From the NCBI GenBank assembly GCA_039519185.1, contig CM076849.1, positions 78,041,621-78,105,620 of the forward strand: a DNA stretch of 64,000 nt. The letters run 5' to 3'. The notes beneath the pieces are model-generated. The model worked only from the letters and a program-made list of their open reading frames with translations, was not told the origin of the DNA and searched no databases. A program made the translations under genes and the position numbers. The first letter of the stretch is position 1. Each line of letters starts with the position of its first letter. Positions 55,493 to 64,000 of the stretch are shown in pieces. This DNA is from Astragalus membranaceus. Lineage: Eukaryota > Streptophyta > Magnoliopsida > Fabales > Fabaceae.

Positions 55493-57712
55493 TGTAACAC
55501 CCCATATCTATCCGGTAAAATAATGCAAAATCAGAGTTCATAAAAATCTTTTCAACAAACAATGGAGTGCCACATTTGCTTCGTGAAAACAATAGACGGG
55601 TTAATTCGCTTTTGAAAACAGATACATAGCGCTTTCGGATGAACCGACAAAACAACCTTTTAGTCTTCAAAATAATTTCTCTTTAATTACTACGCAGCGG
55701 ATTCATAACAAGTTAATTCAAATAAACGTGGCGTCTTAACAACTCAAGACAGCTCAAAAACAACGACGTAACAACTTAAAGTTTCAACAACGAAATAACA
55801 TAGCAACAATATTAAAACGTGTGTTCATTCCCCTCGAGTGTTACACATCAGAGCGACGACACCGACTCGATCAAACGAAGTTGAACATCCTTCATTCGTG
55901 ATTACCTGCACGTTACCAACATCGGGGTAACATTCAAACCGAAGGGGTGAAATATCACACTATATAATCAGACATATGAAAAACAATATGTAGTTGAGGT
56001 TATAGCATCAATTCATCATTTAACAGCAGTCAACATCATCTCAATCACATAGGTATGCAATATGAATGCGGAATGTGACTCAACTCAGGGCCACCGCCCT
56101 ATAATGCATGTGGTACCAAAATCCAGTCAATAAATAGAGGCATCAACATCGTAACATCATTTCATCATAATTTGCCAGTCCAGGACATCGTGTTTTGAGC
56201 ATAGCTCCATCGTAAAAATATGCTATGTATGCGACGCTATGTAAATGCACAACCAATAAACAACGATTACATAGCAACGCAACAACATCGGAAATCATCG
56301 TTGGCCATAGGCCAACAACATACCACCTGCCAATAAATAGAGGCAATTCAACTTGGTACACCATCATCAACAATAATTAGCAACTTAGCAACTTCCAACA
56401 TTTTGGCAACACATCAACAATTTAGCAACTTTCAACATTTTGGCAACACATCAACAATTTAGCAACTTTCAACATTTTGGCAACTTGGGGCCCAATCACA
56501 TATTCAACATCAACACATCATTCCAAGCATCAAATGTGAAATTCATGTTTGGGCAGCCAAACTGGCGCCCTTGGCGCCCATGGCGCCCAGCAACACAATC
56601 GGGCAGCCAATCTTGGCGCCCTTGGCGCCCATGCGCCCAAAACCAGCAACGGGCAGCCAGACATGGCACCCATGCGCCAGGAACACAGCAACATCACAGT
56701 TGGCGCCCTTGGCGCCCAGGACAGAACAACAACCCGACGGCTAGGTTTTGGCGCCCTTGGCGCCCACGCGCCAGGAACCTGCAAGACAGCAACACACAAA
56801 CAGCAAGATGGCGCCCATGGCGCCCATGCGCCAGAACGACATAGCGAACAGCAACTGGGCAGCCACAACATTGGCGCCCTTGGCGCCCATGCGCCAGAAC
56901 AACACAGCAAACAGCAACTGGGCAACCACAACATTGGCGCCCTTGGCGCCCATGCGCCAGAACAACACAGCAACATCAGCTGGGCAGCCACAACATTGGC
57001 GCCGTTGGCGCCCATGTGCCAGAACAACACAACAAACAGCAACTGGGCAGCCACATCATTGGCGCCCTTGACGCCCATGCGCCAGAACAACACAGCAAAC
57101 AGCAACTGGGCAGCCACAACATTGGCGCCCTTGGCGCCCATGCGCCAGAACAACACAGCAAACAGCAACACATTCGGCGCCCATGGCGCCCAGCAATCCT
57201 GCGAACAACAAGATGGCGCCCAGGACGGATTCTTCGTTCCCAATCATCAACAAACATGTTCATACATCATCAAATGGCAACAATCATCAATCAAAATTAA
57301 CATTATCTTTTAAAGTTCAATACCTACAACTAGTGTTTTCTAAACTTAACAACACCTAGGGTTCCATAACTTTCCTACATAGAGCCATTCATACACCCAA
57401 TTATAGAGATAGAACCCCACCCTTACCTTAGCCTTGAAGAATTCGAAGTCTTTGGCTTGCCCTAGGTCTTCTCCCTTCTTCGCACCGTCCCCTCTCTTCT
57501 CTTCTCTCTAATTCTTTTTTTTTTTTAACTTCTAAATAAGAAAAACCCTAAATTCGAATTACATCATGGGCCTCCCTAACACTTCTCATTTTACTGCTCT
57601 CAACCCCTAAATAGGCCCACATATACTAGCATTCTTATTATTTTATTATTTTTCTACCAATTAAATTCCCAAACAATTCAATTAAATAATTAATTAAATT
57701 TTGGGGCGTACA
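55493..57712 (-). repeat. 3' LTR of element G
   Basis: 2220 bp, plus-strand ends TGTAACACCCC and GGGGCGTACA. The minus strand begins TGTACGCCCC, a one-base change from the family's usual TGTAACGCCCC. Contains the GGCGCC array at 56560-57220. Confidence 0.88.
56560..57220. repeat. GGCGCC-rich tandem array in LTR G, about 80 bp unit
   Basis: The phrase TTGGCGCCCTTGGCGCCCATG, followed by CGCCAGAACAACACAGCAA and CAACTGGGCAGCC, recurs about every 80 bp between 56870 and 57170, with looser copies before. Frames on both strands stay open here (peptides such as TLAPLAPMRQNN) because the unit is low in complexity; I do not treat them as genes. Confidence 0.88.
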
Positions 57713-57726
57713 ACTCTCCCCCACTT
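57713..57726 (-). other. Polypurine tract of element G
   Basis: The minus strand reads AAGTGGGGGAGAGT, directly next to the LTR start. This is the position and composition of a second-strand primer. Confidence 0.88.
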
Positions 57727-59177
57727 AGAATATTTTCGTCCTCGAAAATTTACCAGATTCGAACCACTCTGGATAAGACTCCCGCATCTTGCTTTCCAGC
57801 TCCCACGTCATGCTTTCTCCGGCAGCTCCCAACCAGACTACTTTCACCAAAGCGATCTCCTTGCCTCTTAGAGTCTTCACCTCACGATCTTCGATACGCA
57901 CAGGCATCGTCTCCACAGTGAGATTGTCCCGTACTCGCGCATCATCCATATGAATTACATGAGATGGATCTGAAATATACTTTCGAAGTTGCGACACATG
58001 AAAAACATCATGCAAATTCGAAAGATTAGGCGGTAAGGCCACCCTATAAGCAACATTTCCAACTCTTTCCCAAATCTGATACGGACCGATAAAACGAGGC
58101 GTGAGCTTCTTAGACTTCAAAGCGCGTCCCACACCGGTCACCGGAGTGACTCTCAGAAACACATGCTCACCTGCTTGAAATTCTAAATTCTTTCTCTGCT
58201 TATCATGGTAACTCTTCTGTCTACTTTGCGAAGCTTTCATCTTCTCCCGAATCAATCTCACCTTCTCAGTAGTCTCTCGAACCATTTCAGGTCCAAGTAC
58301 TACACTTTCTCCAGATTCATACCAACATAAAGGAGTCCTACATCTCCGGCCATACAACGCTTCAAAAGGTGCCATCCCAATACTAGAATGGTAACTGTTA
58401 TTATAAGTGAACTCTATCAACGAAAGGTATGCATCCCACGAACCTCCTTGCTCCAGAACACAAGCCCTCAACAAATCCTCCAACGACAGAATAGTCCTCT
58501 CTGACTAACCATCCGTCTGAGGGTGATACGCCGAACTCAATCTCAGCTTAGAACCCAACTCCGTTTGCAAACTCTTCCAAAAATCAGACGTAAACCTCAG
58601 ATCCCTATCCGAAACGACACGTAGAGGAACACCATGCAGCTTTATGATCTCTCGGATATAAATCTCTGCCAACTTCGGTACTGGATACGTGATGTTAGTA
58701 GGAACAAAATGAGCCGACTTCGTTAGCCTATCAACAATCACCCAAATCGCATCATGACCTCTTGCGGTATTAGGCAATCCCGTCACGAAGTCCATTGAAA
58801 TACTATCCCATTTCCATTCTGGAACCTCTAACGGTTGCATCAACCTTGCAGGCTTCTGATGTTCAACTCTCGACTTCTAACAAGTTAAACACACATACAC
58901 AAACTGCGCTACATCACACTTCATCCCCTGCCACCAAAACAACTTCTTCAAGTCCTGATACATCTTAGTAGCTCCCGGATGAATACTCAACTTACTCCTA
59001 TGACTCTCTTCAAGAATCGCTTTCTTCATCTCTGCATCATCAGGAATAAAAATTCTATTACGGAACCTCAACACACCTTGCGCATCCAGCTTGAAATCAT
59101 CATCCTCAGACTGATCGATCCCCACCATCGAATCCACCAATTTAACATCCAATTTCTGAGCTTCTCTGATACCGTCC
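57725..59177 (-). pseudogene. Integrase-chromodomain end of pol, element G, two nonsense codons
   Basis: From right to left: the integrase zinc site (HPGATKMYQDL to CLTC), a TAG at 58877-58879, the core (MDFVTGLP; VSDRDLRFTSDFW; YHPQTDG), a TAG at 58505-58507, then the rest of the core (LEDLLRACVLEQGGSWD), a GPY-type module (LTPRFIGPYQIWERVG) and a chromodomain-like C-terminus (MTWELESKMRESYPEWF). Apart from the two stops the frame is continuous. In both places the open frame of element E has a CAG glutamine codon, so both look like C-to-T changes. The upstream part is lost to segment H. Confidence 0.9.
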
Positions 59178-59663
59178 TGTTGCGCCCGAAAAATCCGGTT
59201 TGGGACTTTTCGTTTGACAACGCGGAAAAAGTTTGGAGCCGCCACCAATATTTTAATTTTAAGACCAAAACATTGAAAAAAGGTCTTTTAAACAAGGCGG
59301 ATGGTCTTTTGAAAACGCAGAGATGTAGGTTCGGGGGTCGGTTAGGTACGGGGAAGGTATTAGCACCCCGCACCTCCTTTCTACCGAAAGGGAACCATTA
59401 AGTTGATGTGTGGGTTGGACAAAAGTTTGAGTTTGAAAGCGGTTTGTTCTACTTCTTTTCTTTTCTTTTATTTAAGTTTTGTTTTATTGAAAACAGGAGG
59501 GAAGAAGAATATTTTGGTTATCTTTGAAAATCAGGACAAAACAAAGATTTTTTTTAGAAGTGTGCTTGACGGGACAGGACCCCGCTCCTACGTACCCTCA
59601 CAGGAAGAGGGATCAAAGCTTCGTAGTTCTCGGGTTTTGGTTTTGAAAACGGATTGAGCTTTC

Positions 59664-59960
59664 GCGAAGACCGAACAACAACGGTTAGAATGGTCTCACT
59701 ACTAACTCTTTTGAAAATGAAATCATCATTAATGACCTAACCGGCAACAGCGCGATTTGTGTTTAATGACAATCGGTTTATTTTAAGAAATGAATAAGTT
59801 TTCGAAAACGGGATAGAGCTTTTGCGAAGACCGAACAACAACGGTTAGAATGGTCTCGCTTCTAACTCCTTTTGAAAACAATATCATCATTAACAACCTA
59901 ATCGGCAACGGCGCGATTGGTGTTTAATGACGATTGATTTATTTTTGTTTTGAAAGTAAA
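59664..59960. repeat. Tandem repeat, 160 bp, two copies
   Basis: GCGAAGACCGAACAACAACG starts at 59664 and again at 59824, followed in both by GGTTAGAATGGTCTC and then, further on, GGCAAC(A/G)GCGCGATT. Confidence 0.9.
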
Positions 59961-60604
59961 AGTTTCTTTTTGTTTTGAAATGATTTTAGGAAATGGGTTT
60001 TAGAAAAGGAGTAGAACATTTCAAGTCAATTCTAAATCCATAACCAAATGCAAATGAATGAATAATACTCAAGCAAACATGAACATATCATTCATTAACC
60101 AAGATTAAACATGCCCATACAATCAAAGGATTCAATTATTAAAGATGCAAAACAAAGTTCTCAAAGTAATTGCGTGTGTGCAAGAAGGATTGTATTTACC
60201 CTAATGGCTCTATGCTACAACATGCATGTAGACTTACGTCTCCATTAGGAGGTCATACAAGTGGAGAGGAGGGCACACAATCAAGTCAAGACATTTACAT
60301 GGCATCAAGAACAAGTGAATACAATTGATTGTAAACATAGAGTATTCTAAGTTGAATGATTGAATATGTAAGCAAGGATGCATGATTAGGTAAGCATGTA
60401 AGTGCATGAGTGTACAAGGAATGGATGCATAGCACTTTATTTATGAATGGATGGCATAAAAGGATGCATAAGAGGATGCAAGAGATATAAGCATATGAGG
60501 ATGCATGAGAGTGTCACATAAACTAAGTATGAATGAAGATGCATGAATGTGAAAATGTTTTGGGTATTTTTGCAAGTTGATAAGTTGTAAAACTTTAAGT
60601 AAGA

Positions 60605-60885
60605 AGTTAGTGAAAAGTAAAGTAAAAATGCATGAAGTAAATGGTAATTATTTAATGAGATGGTAAAGTAAAAATGCATGAGGTAAATGGGAAGTATTTA
60701 ATGAGATGGTAAAGTAAAAATGCATGAGGTAAATGGTAATTATTTAATGAGATGGTAAAGTAAAAATGCATGAGGTAAATGGTAATTATTTAATGAGATG
60801 GTAAAGTAAAAATGCATGAGGTAAATGGTAATTATTTAATGAGATGGTAAAGTAAAAATGCATGAGGTAAATGGGAAGTGGTAAA
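60605..60885. repeat. Minisatellite, 46 bp, six copies
   Basis: The phrase AAAAATGCATGAGGTAAATGG recurs with CATGA at 60631, 60677, 60723, 60769, 60815 and 60861, exactly 46 bp each time. Only one or two bases differ between units. Confidence 0.96.
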
Positions 60886-61014
60886 ATCTTTTTATGTTTT
60901 AGTAAAAAATTAATAAAGTGGTAAAAACCAAAGTAGTAAAATATTTTTATGTTTTGGTAAAAAGTTAATGAATGGTAAAGTAAAATGGTAAAAAGTAAAT
61001 AAACACTAAAACCA

Positions 61015-61400
61015 AGTTGAATCACATAGAGCAATCCTCTCACTTTGAGAAAAGTGCACTAGGCACTAGTGAGAATCAACTTGCCTATCATCAACAATGA
61101 ACAATAAGCCAATTAAAATGCAAAGATTAACTAAACACACAAATAAGTTGAATCACCTAGAGCAATCCTCCCACTTTGAGCAAAGTGCACTAGGCACTAG
61201 TGAGAATCAACTTGCCTATCATCAACAATTTACAATAAGCAAACTAAGGCACAAGGATAAGTGAACACATAAACTACATTGAGTCCTTTCTAGCAATCTT
61301 CACCACTTAGATCAAGGTGCACTAGGCACTAGTGGGAATCATATTGCTAAATCATCAAACAACAAAAGTAACATTTAACACTAAAATGAAATACTAACAA
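61015..61400. repeat. Tandem repeat, 131 bp, three copies
   Basis: GCAATCCTC or GCAATCTT occurs at 61031, 61162 and 61293, each unit containing GTGCACTAGGCACTAGTG. The third unit is more diverged. CACTAG inside the unit is unrelated to the CACTA terminus at 62406. Confidence 0.92.
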
Positions 61401-62405
61401 CAAGATTAAACATCACCAAACAAAGAACAACAACAAAATCAACTTGGAAATATTTTTAGATCTATAAGCATGTGAACCAAAGGAAACATAGATCCACATT
61501 TTATTTAATAAAAAAAAACACCAAAATTAACACAAAGCAACATAGATCTATTTTTTGCAAGGATTCATATGATTAAGCAAGGAAGTGCAACAAAATCATA
61601 TCAACCCTAATTTTTTATGATATGCGAAATGCTAAAGCCCATAAACAACAATTTTATTTATGAAATCTAGTGCATAATATGTAAAGATGCAAGGGAAATT
61701 ATTCGAGTAGAAGAATAACTCCTTCAAGGCCAAGGACCCATCTCAAACACCCAAAGCTCCCTAAGTCTTTGTCAAAATGTTTGAAATGGATCCTCAAAGC
61801 AAACAAATAATCAAGAAGGAGTTTGGAGTATAGGAGAGATTATGCAAGAAAATTAAATATGAGGTGCAAAGCTTCAAGGATTACCTCAAAACTACAATGA
61901 AATGAAGAAGGAGATGATAAGATCAAAAATTACTAGCTCTTAGCAATTTGATGATGCAACCTTGAAGAGAATGGAAGGAATGATGGTGATCTAACAAGAA
62001 ATGGAGGATTTGGTGGTTGATTTTTGAAGAAAATATATGGAAGAGGGGAGGAAGAGGCTACGGTTTTGGTGAGGAAGGAGAGGGAGAGGAGGTGTGCTAG
62101 GGTTTTGTGTAGGAGAATGAGAGGCTAAAGGATCAAATGAGAAGCAAAAAAGAGAGATCCTTAGGTGTGGGAATGAGGGAGTATTTATGGAGGGTTAGGA
62201 TTGATCCGCACATGGATTGAGGGTAGGAAGAAAACACAAAATGTGAGAGTGAGAGAGTGGGGGGCGAAAGTTAGAGGAAAAAAAAAAGAAAAGAAAAATT
62301 AAATTTTTTTATTTTAGAAGAGATATTTTATGTGAGGTAGGGTTAAGGGCATTTTAGGGAAGAATTGTGACCAAAGTGGAAAATTTGGGTTTTCTTATGA
62401 AGGGG

Positions 62406-62540
62406 CACTAGTGGAAAAATTAGAAAAGAATTGGAGTTTTTAAGTCGGACTCTGAATTATCCGACTTAAAAAGTGGACGCAGTGGCAATTTTGTAATTAT
62501 TATGGAAAAAATTTCTGGCACGCAAAGTTTTAAGTCGGGT
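62406..62540. repeat. CACTA terminus and TAAGTCGG subterminal repeats
   Basis: The terminus is at 62406. A hairpin of TTTTAAGTCGG against CCGACTTAAAA covers 62437-62471, and a third TAAGTCGG is at 62531. Confidence 0.7.
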
Positions 62541-62699
62541 GAAAACATACGTCCGGCGTTAAATGTTTATTTAAATTTTGCAAACACTGAAACCATCGCA
62601 CACGTTTCCTACTCTCCACCAAAAAAACAAAAAACATCTAAAACCCTACGCGTGAGAAATGATGGTATGTTTCTAGCAATGGGAGTTCTCTGATTAAAA

Positions 62700-62979
62700 T
62701 GGGAGTTCTACTTCTAAGCTCCTATCCCTCTTCCTCTCACAGTCACATATACCAAAACCCTAGCCTCACAAATCCAAAACACAAATTGAACTTGAAAAAG
62801 AAAGGAGAAGAGCGCTGAAGAGAACACCATCGCCGTCATCTTTCATTGCTCTCCGCCGCCGTTGCTTGTTCACCAACGCCTTGCTCGCCGTCTTCGTCTC
62901 CCTGCTGCCATCGTCGTCGCCTTGCTCGCCGTTGTCGTTGCTCATACAAAGAAATCTTCGAAACTCAAAGAAATCTTAG
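62700..62979 (+). other. Leader-like region before the captured exons
   Basis: Short open stretches, a CT/CA-rich leader and a GCC/GTC-rich segment (62825-62945), then AAATCTTAG/GTATGC, a possible splice donor at about 62980. The phrase GCATCTCTGAAA follows the donor at 62984 and recurs at 63081 before the next exon. It resembles a 5' untranslated exon or the first exon of a captured gene; I cannot name the source. Confidence 0.35.
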
Positions 62980-63121
62980 GTATGCATCTCTGAAAATCAG
63001 TGTTTTTGTTTTCGTTTTTCGTTTTTGTTGTTTAACATCTGATATCGGTTTTGGTAAACATTTGATATTGTTTTACGTAAGCATCTCTGAAAGGCAAACC
63101 GTCGCCCATACGCTCTGTTAG

Positions 63122-63250
63122 ACTATTGGAGTTCTTCCGGCTTCAAATCACTTTGCAGAACTTGCAGAACGAATGGCAGTTAGAAAAACATGGATGCAAT
63201 CAGCTGAAATCATGTCTCAAGATGTAGTAGTAGGATTCTTTGTTGCACTG
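63122..63250 (+). pseudogene. Beta-1,3-galactosyltransferase (hydroxyproline O-galactosyltransferase type) exon fragment
   Basis: A 43-codon stretch, open and bounded by splice-like signals (GTTAG before 63122; CTG/GTAAGG after 63250). It reads TIGVLPASNHF, then ERMAVRKTWMQSAEIMSQDV, then FFVAL. This is the first conserved block of the plant galactosyltransferase domain (Galactosyl_T, family GT31), whose intact members add galactose to arabinogalactan proteins in the Golgi. A 9 bp tandem duplication (63152-63160 and 63161-63169) inserts three residues before ERMAV, and a usual Arg before FFVAL is Gly. No other exon of this gene is in the window; it is a fragment. Confidence 0.85.
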
Positions 63251-63706
63251 GTAAGGTTAATTTGTGGTCTTTGTTTTTATCTAGGATAGAAGGACAACAT
63301 TCATAGGGTTATTGTATGGAAGCCTTATGATAAATTTTTAGGTTTAAATCTTGATGGGGCAAGGTCAAAATCTTTGGTTTGGGCTTCAGAATCTTGATGG
63401 GGCAAGGTTATCATTTTGGAGAGCTAGGATTGGATTTGTTGGTACTTAATATAGAGTTTGATCCTTGTTGGCCTCACTGCTATAGAATTTGTTGGTACTC
63501 AAATTTTCAATACATTAGTTCTCACTTATTTTTACCTAGAGAAATTAACTATTGTAAATATCACAATGTGTGTGTCTTTTATATATTTGCTTACTGGTCT
63601 ATGCTGCTGCTGCAATGCTACTTACATGCTTACCTGCTCTGTTATGGTATTCATTTTACCAAGTTCCAATTTTTTTATCTCTTCTCTTAATGAATTTTTG
63701 TTGCAG

Positions 63707-63802
63707 TGGACATGGGCTTCTACAATCCTGCAAAGCTCTAATGTTGTTAGGCAGTATGGGATTAGTTGACCTTTTTGGTATGCTAGTGGGGCTACCATTC
63801 AG
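63707..63802 (+). pseudogene. DUR3 urea-proton symporter exon fragment with a stop
   Basis: After the acceptor TTTTTGTTGCAG, 32 codons read WTWASTILQSSNVVRQYGIS, a TGA stop, then PFWYASGATIQ. This closely matches the WTWAATLLQSSNV-x-PFWYASGATIQ block of plant DUR3, a sodium-solute-symporter family membrane protein that takes up urea. Similarity stops at 63802. The TGA replaces a codon that is normally Gly. Flanking sequence up to about 63300 looks intronic and a TA repeat follows. No other DUR3 exon is present. It lies in the same orientation as the galactosyltransferase exon, to which it is biologically unrelated. Confidence 0.83.
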
Positions 63803-63827
63803 GCATGGAGTTTATATCATATTCCTT

Positions 63828-63830
<3 letters not shown>

Positions 63831-63880
<50 letters not shown>
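63831..63880. repeat. (TA)n microsatellite
   Basis: An uninterrupted run of about 25 AT/TA dinucleotides just after the DUR3 fragment. Confidence 0.97.
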
Positions 63881-63883
<3 letters not shown>

Positions 63884-64000
63884 GCTTGTTTTCTCTTCTA
63901 AATTTTTATATATTGGAGTTTGGAAAATAGAAAGTGAAATAGGACATACATTGATAATGCATTGACAATCAACAGGTAATGTTGTTTGGAGTTATAGCTA

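Larger units (their letters stand above)
55493..59177 (-). mobile_element. Tekay-like element G, 3' half only
   Basis: A 3' LTR (55493-57712), a polypurine tract and the integrase end of pol on the minus strand. It is cut at 59177 by segment H just before the integrase zinc site would connect to RNase H. The protein is a close relative of element E, so the two give overlapping parts of one family. Confidence 0.88.
59178..62405 (+). mobile_element. LTR-like segment H, family unknown
   Basis: Begins TGTTGCGCCCG right at the break in the pol of element G. It contains GGAGCCGCCACCAAT and GGGGAAGGTATTAGCACCCC, phrases common near the start of long plant Ty3 LTRs. No coding region is seen. Three different minisatellites follow, then a leader-like region (62040-62200, AGGAGGTGTGCTAGGGTTTTG). 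The right edge is the CACTA terminus at 62406. I could not find a second copy, a primer site or a target duplication, so it may be a partial or solo LTR. Confidence 0.55.
62406..64000 (+). mobile_element. CACTA-type transposon end with captured gene pieces, runs off the window
   Basis: Begins CACTAGTGGAAAAAT, the usual form of a plant CACTA terminal inverted repeat. TAAGTCGG subterminal repeats follow in both orientations (62441, complement at 62461, 62531). After about 150 bp the sequence becomes gene-like: a leader, a beta-1,3-galactosyltransferase exon (63122-63250) and a DUR3 exon (63707-63802). No transposase is seen, and the other end lies beyond 64000, so element membership of the exons is inferred. 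Confidence 0.65.

Noticed and set aside
56530..57313. Frames of about 240-250 codons on both strands
   Set aside because: Same cause: a repeat array of GGCGCC units inside an LTR.
60605..60885. CRISPR-like regular repeat
   Set aside because: Units are directly adjacent 46 bp copies with no unique spacers, in a plant nuclear context; this is a minisatellite.
62551..62555. CGTCC as a right-hand target duplication of segment H
   Set aside because: The same five bases precede H at 59173-59177, but this copy lies inside the CACTA subterminal region and is not preceded by an LTR-like CA end, so chance is more likely.

Overview
The window is nuclear DNA from a flowering plant with a large, repeat-rich genome. 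A dicot is likely; a legume is only a guess. I see no intact host gene. Almost everything is nested transposable elements: long-LTR Ty3/gypsy elements with initiator-Met primer sites (chromovirus, Tekay/Del-like), Athila-like Ty3 elements with tRNA-Asp primer sites, a Tat-lineage fragment, CACTA-like DNA transposon ends, one MITE and one possible SINE.

Layout, left to right. 1-333: CACTA-like subterminal repeats. 610-775: SINE candidate. 1136-15944: an old minus-strand Tekay-like element (A) with both LTRs. Its pol is broken by two younger insertions: an LTR-LTR fusion (D, 6057-10733, TSD ATTGG) and a solo LTR (C, 10763-14038, TSD TAACT), the latter carrying a MITE. At 15945 a second C-type LTR (C2) begins. 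C2 was split by a tandem array of a non-autonomous Athila-like element (16323-27209, one TSD, GTAAT, around the whole array). It was split again by a reverse solo LTR (D', 28974-40281, TSD GAAGT), which itself holds an Athila element (29433-38237, TSD CAGAG). A third hit on C2 is a Tekay-like element E (40293-46925) with an open gag-pol frame cut off in integrase. Next come an A-family solo LTR (B', 46926-49239), a Tat-like fragment F (gag, primer site, LTR, then a plus-strand spliced extra gene, 49240-55197), a minus-strand Tekay-like 3' half G (55493-59177), an LTR-like segment H with three minisatellites (59178-62405), and a CACTA end at 62406 running off the window.

How the parts relate. 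The non-autonomous Athila-like units lack all enzymes but share LTR-proximal noncoding sequence and the tRNA-Asp primer site with the larger Athila element, so they probably used an Athila relative for mobilisation. The larger Athila element has also lost reverse transcriptase, RNase H and integrase, but keeps gag (ending at one nonsense codon), protease and an intact 388-codon 3' ORF.

Two results stand out. First, a paired GC-rich palindrome with 21-22 bp spacing (exactly 21 in every TCGCGACGCG copy) recurs in several retroelement families and is usually followed by ACAGAA or GACAG. Second, the CACTA-bounded right end carries exons of two unrelated host genes, a beta-1,3-galactosyltransferase and a DUR3 urea transporter, side by side in the same orientation, as expected of a gene-capturing transposon.
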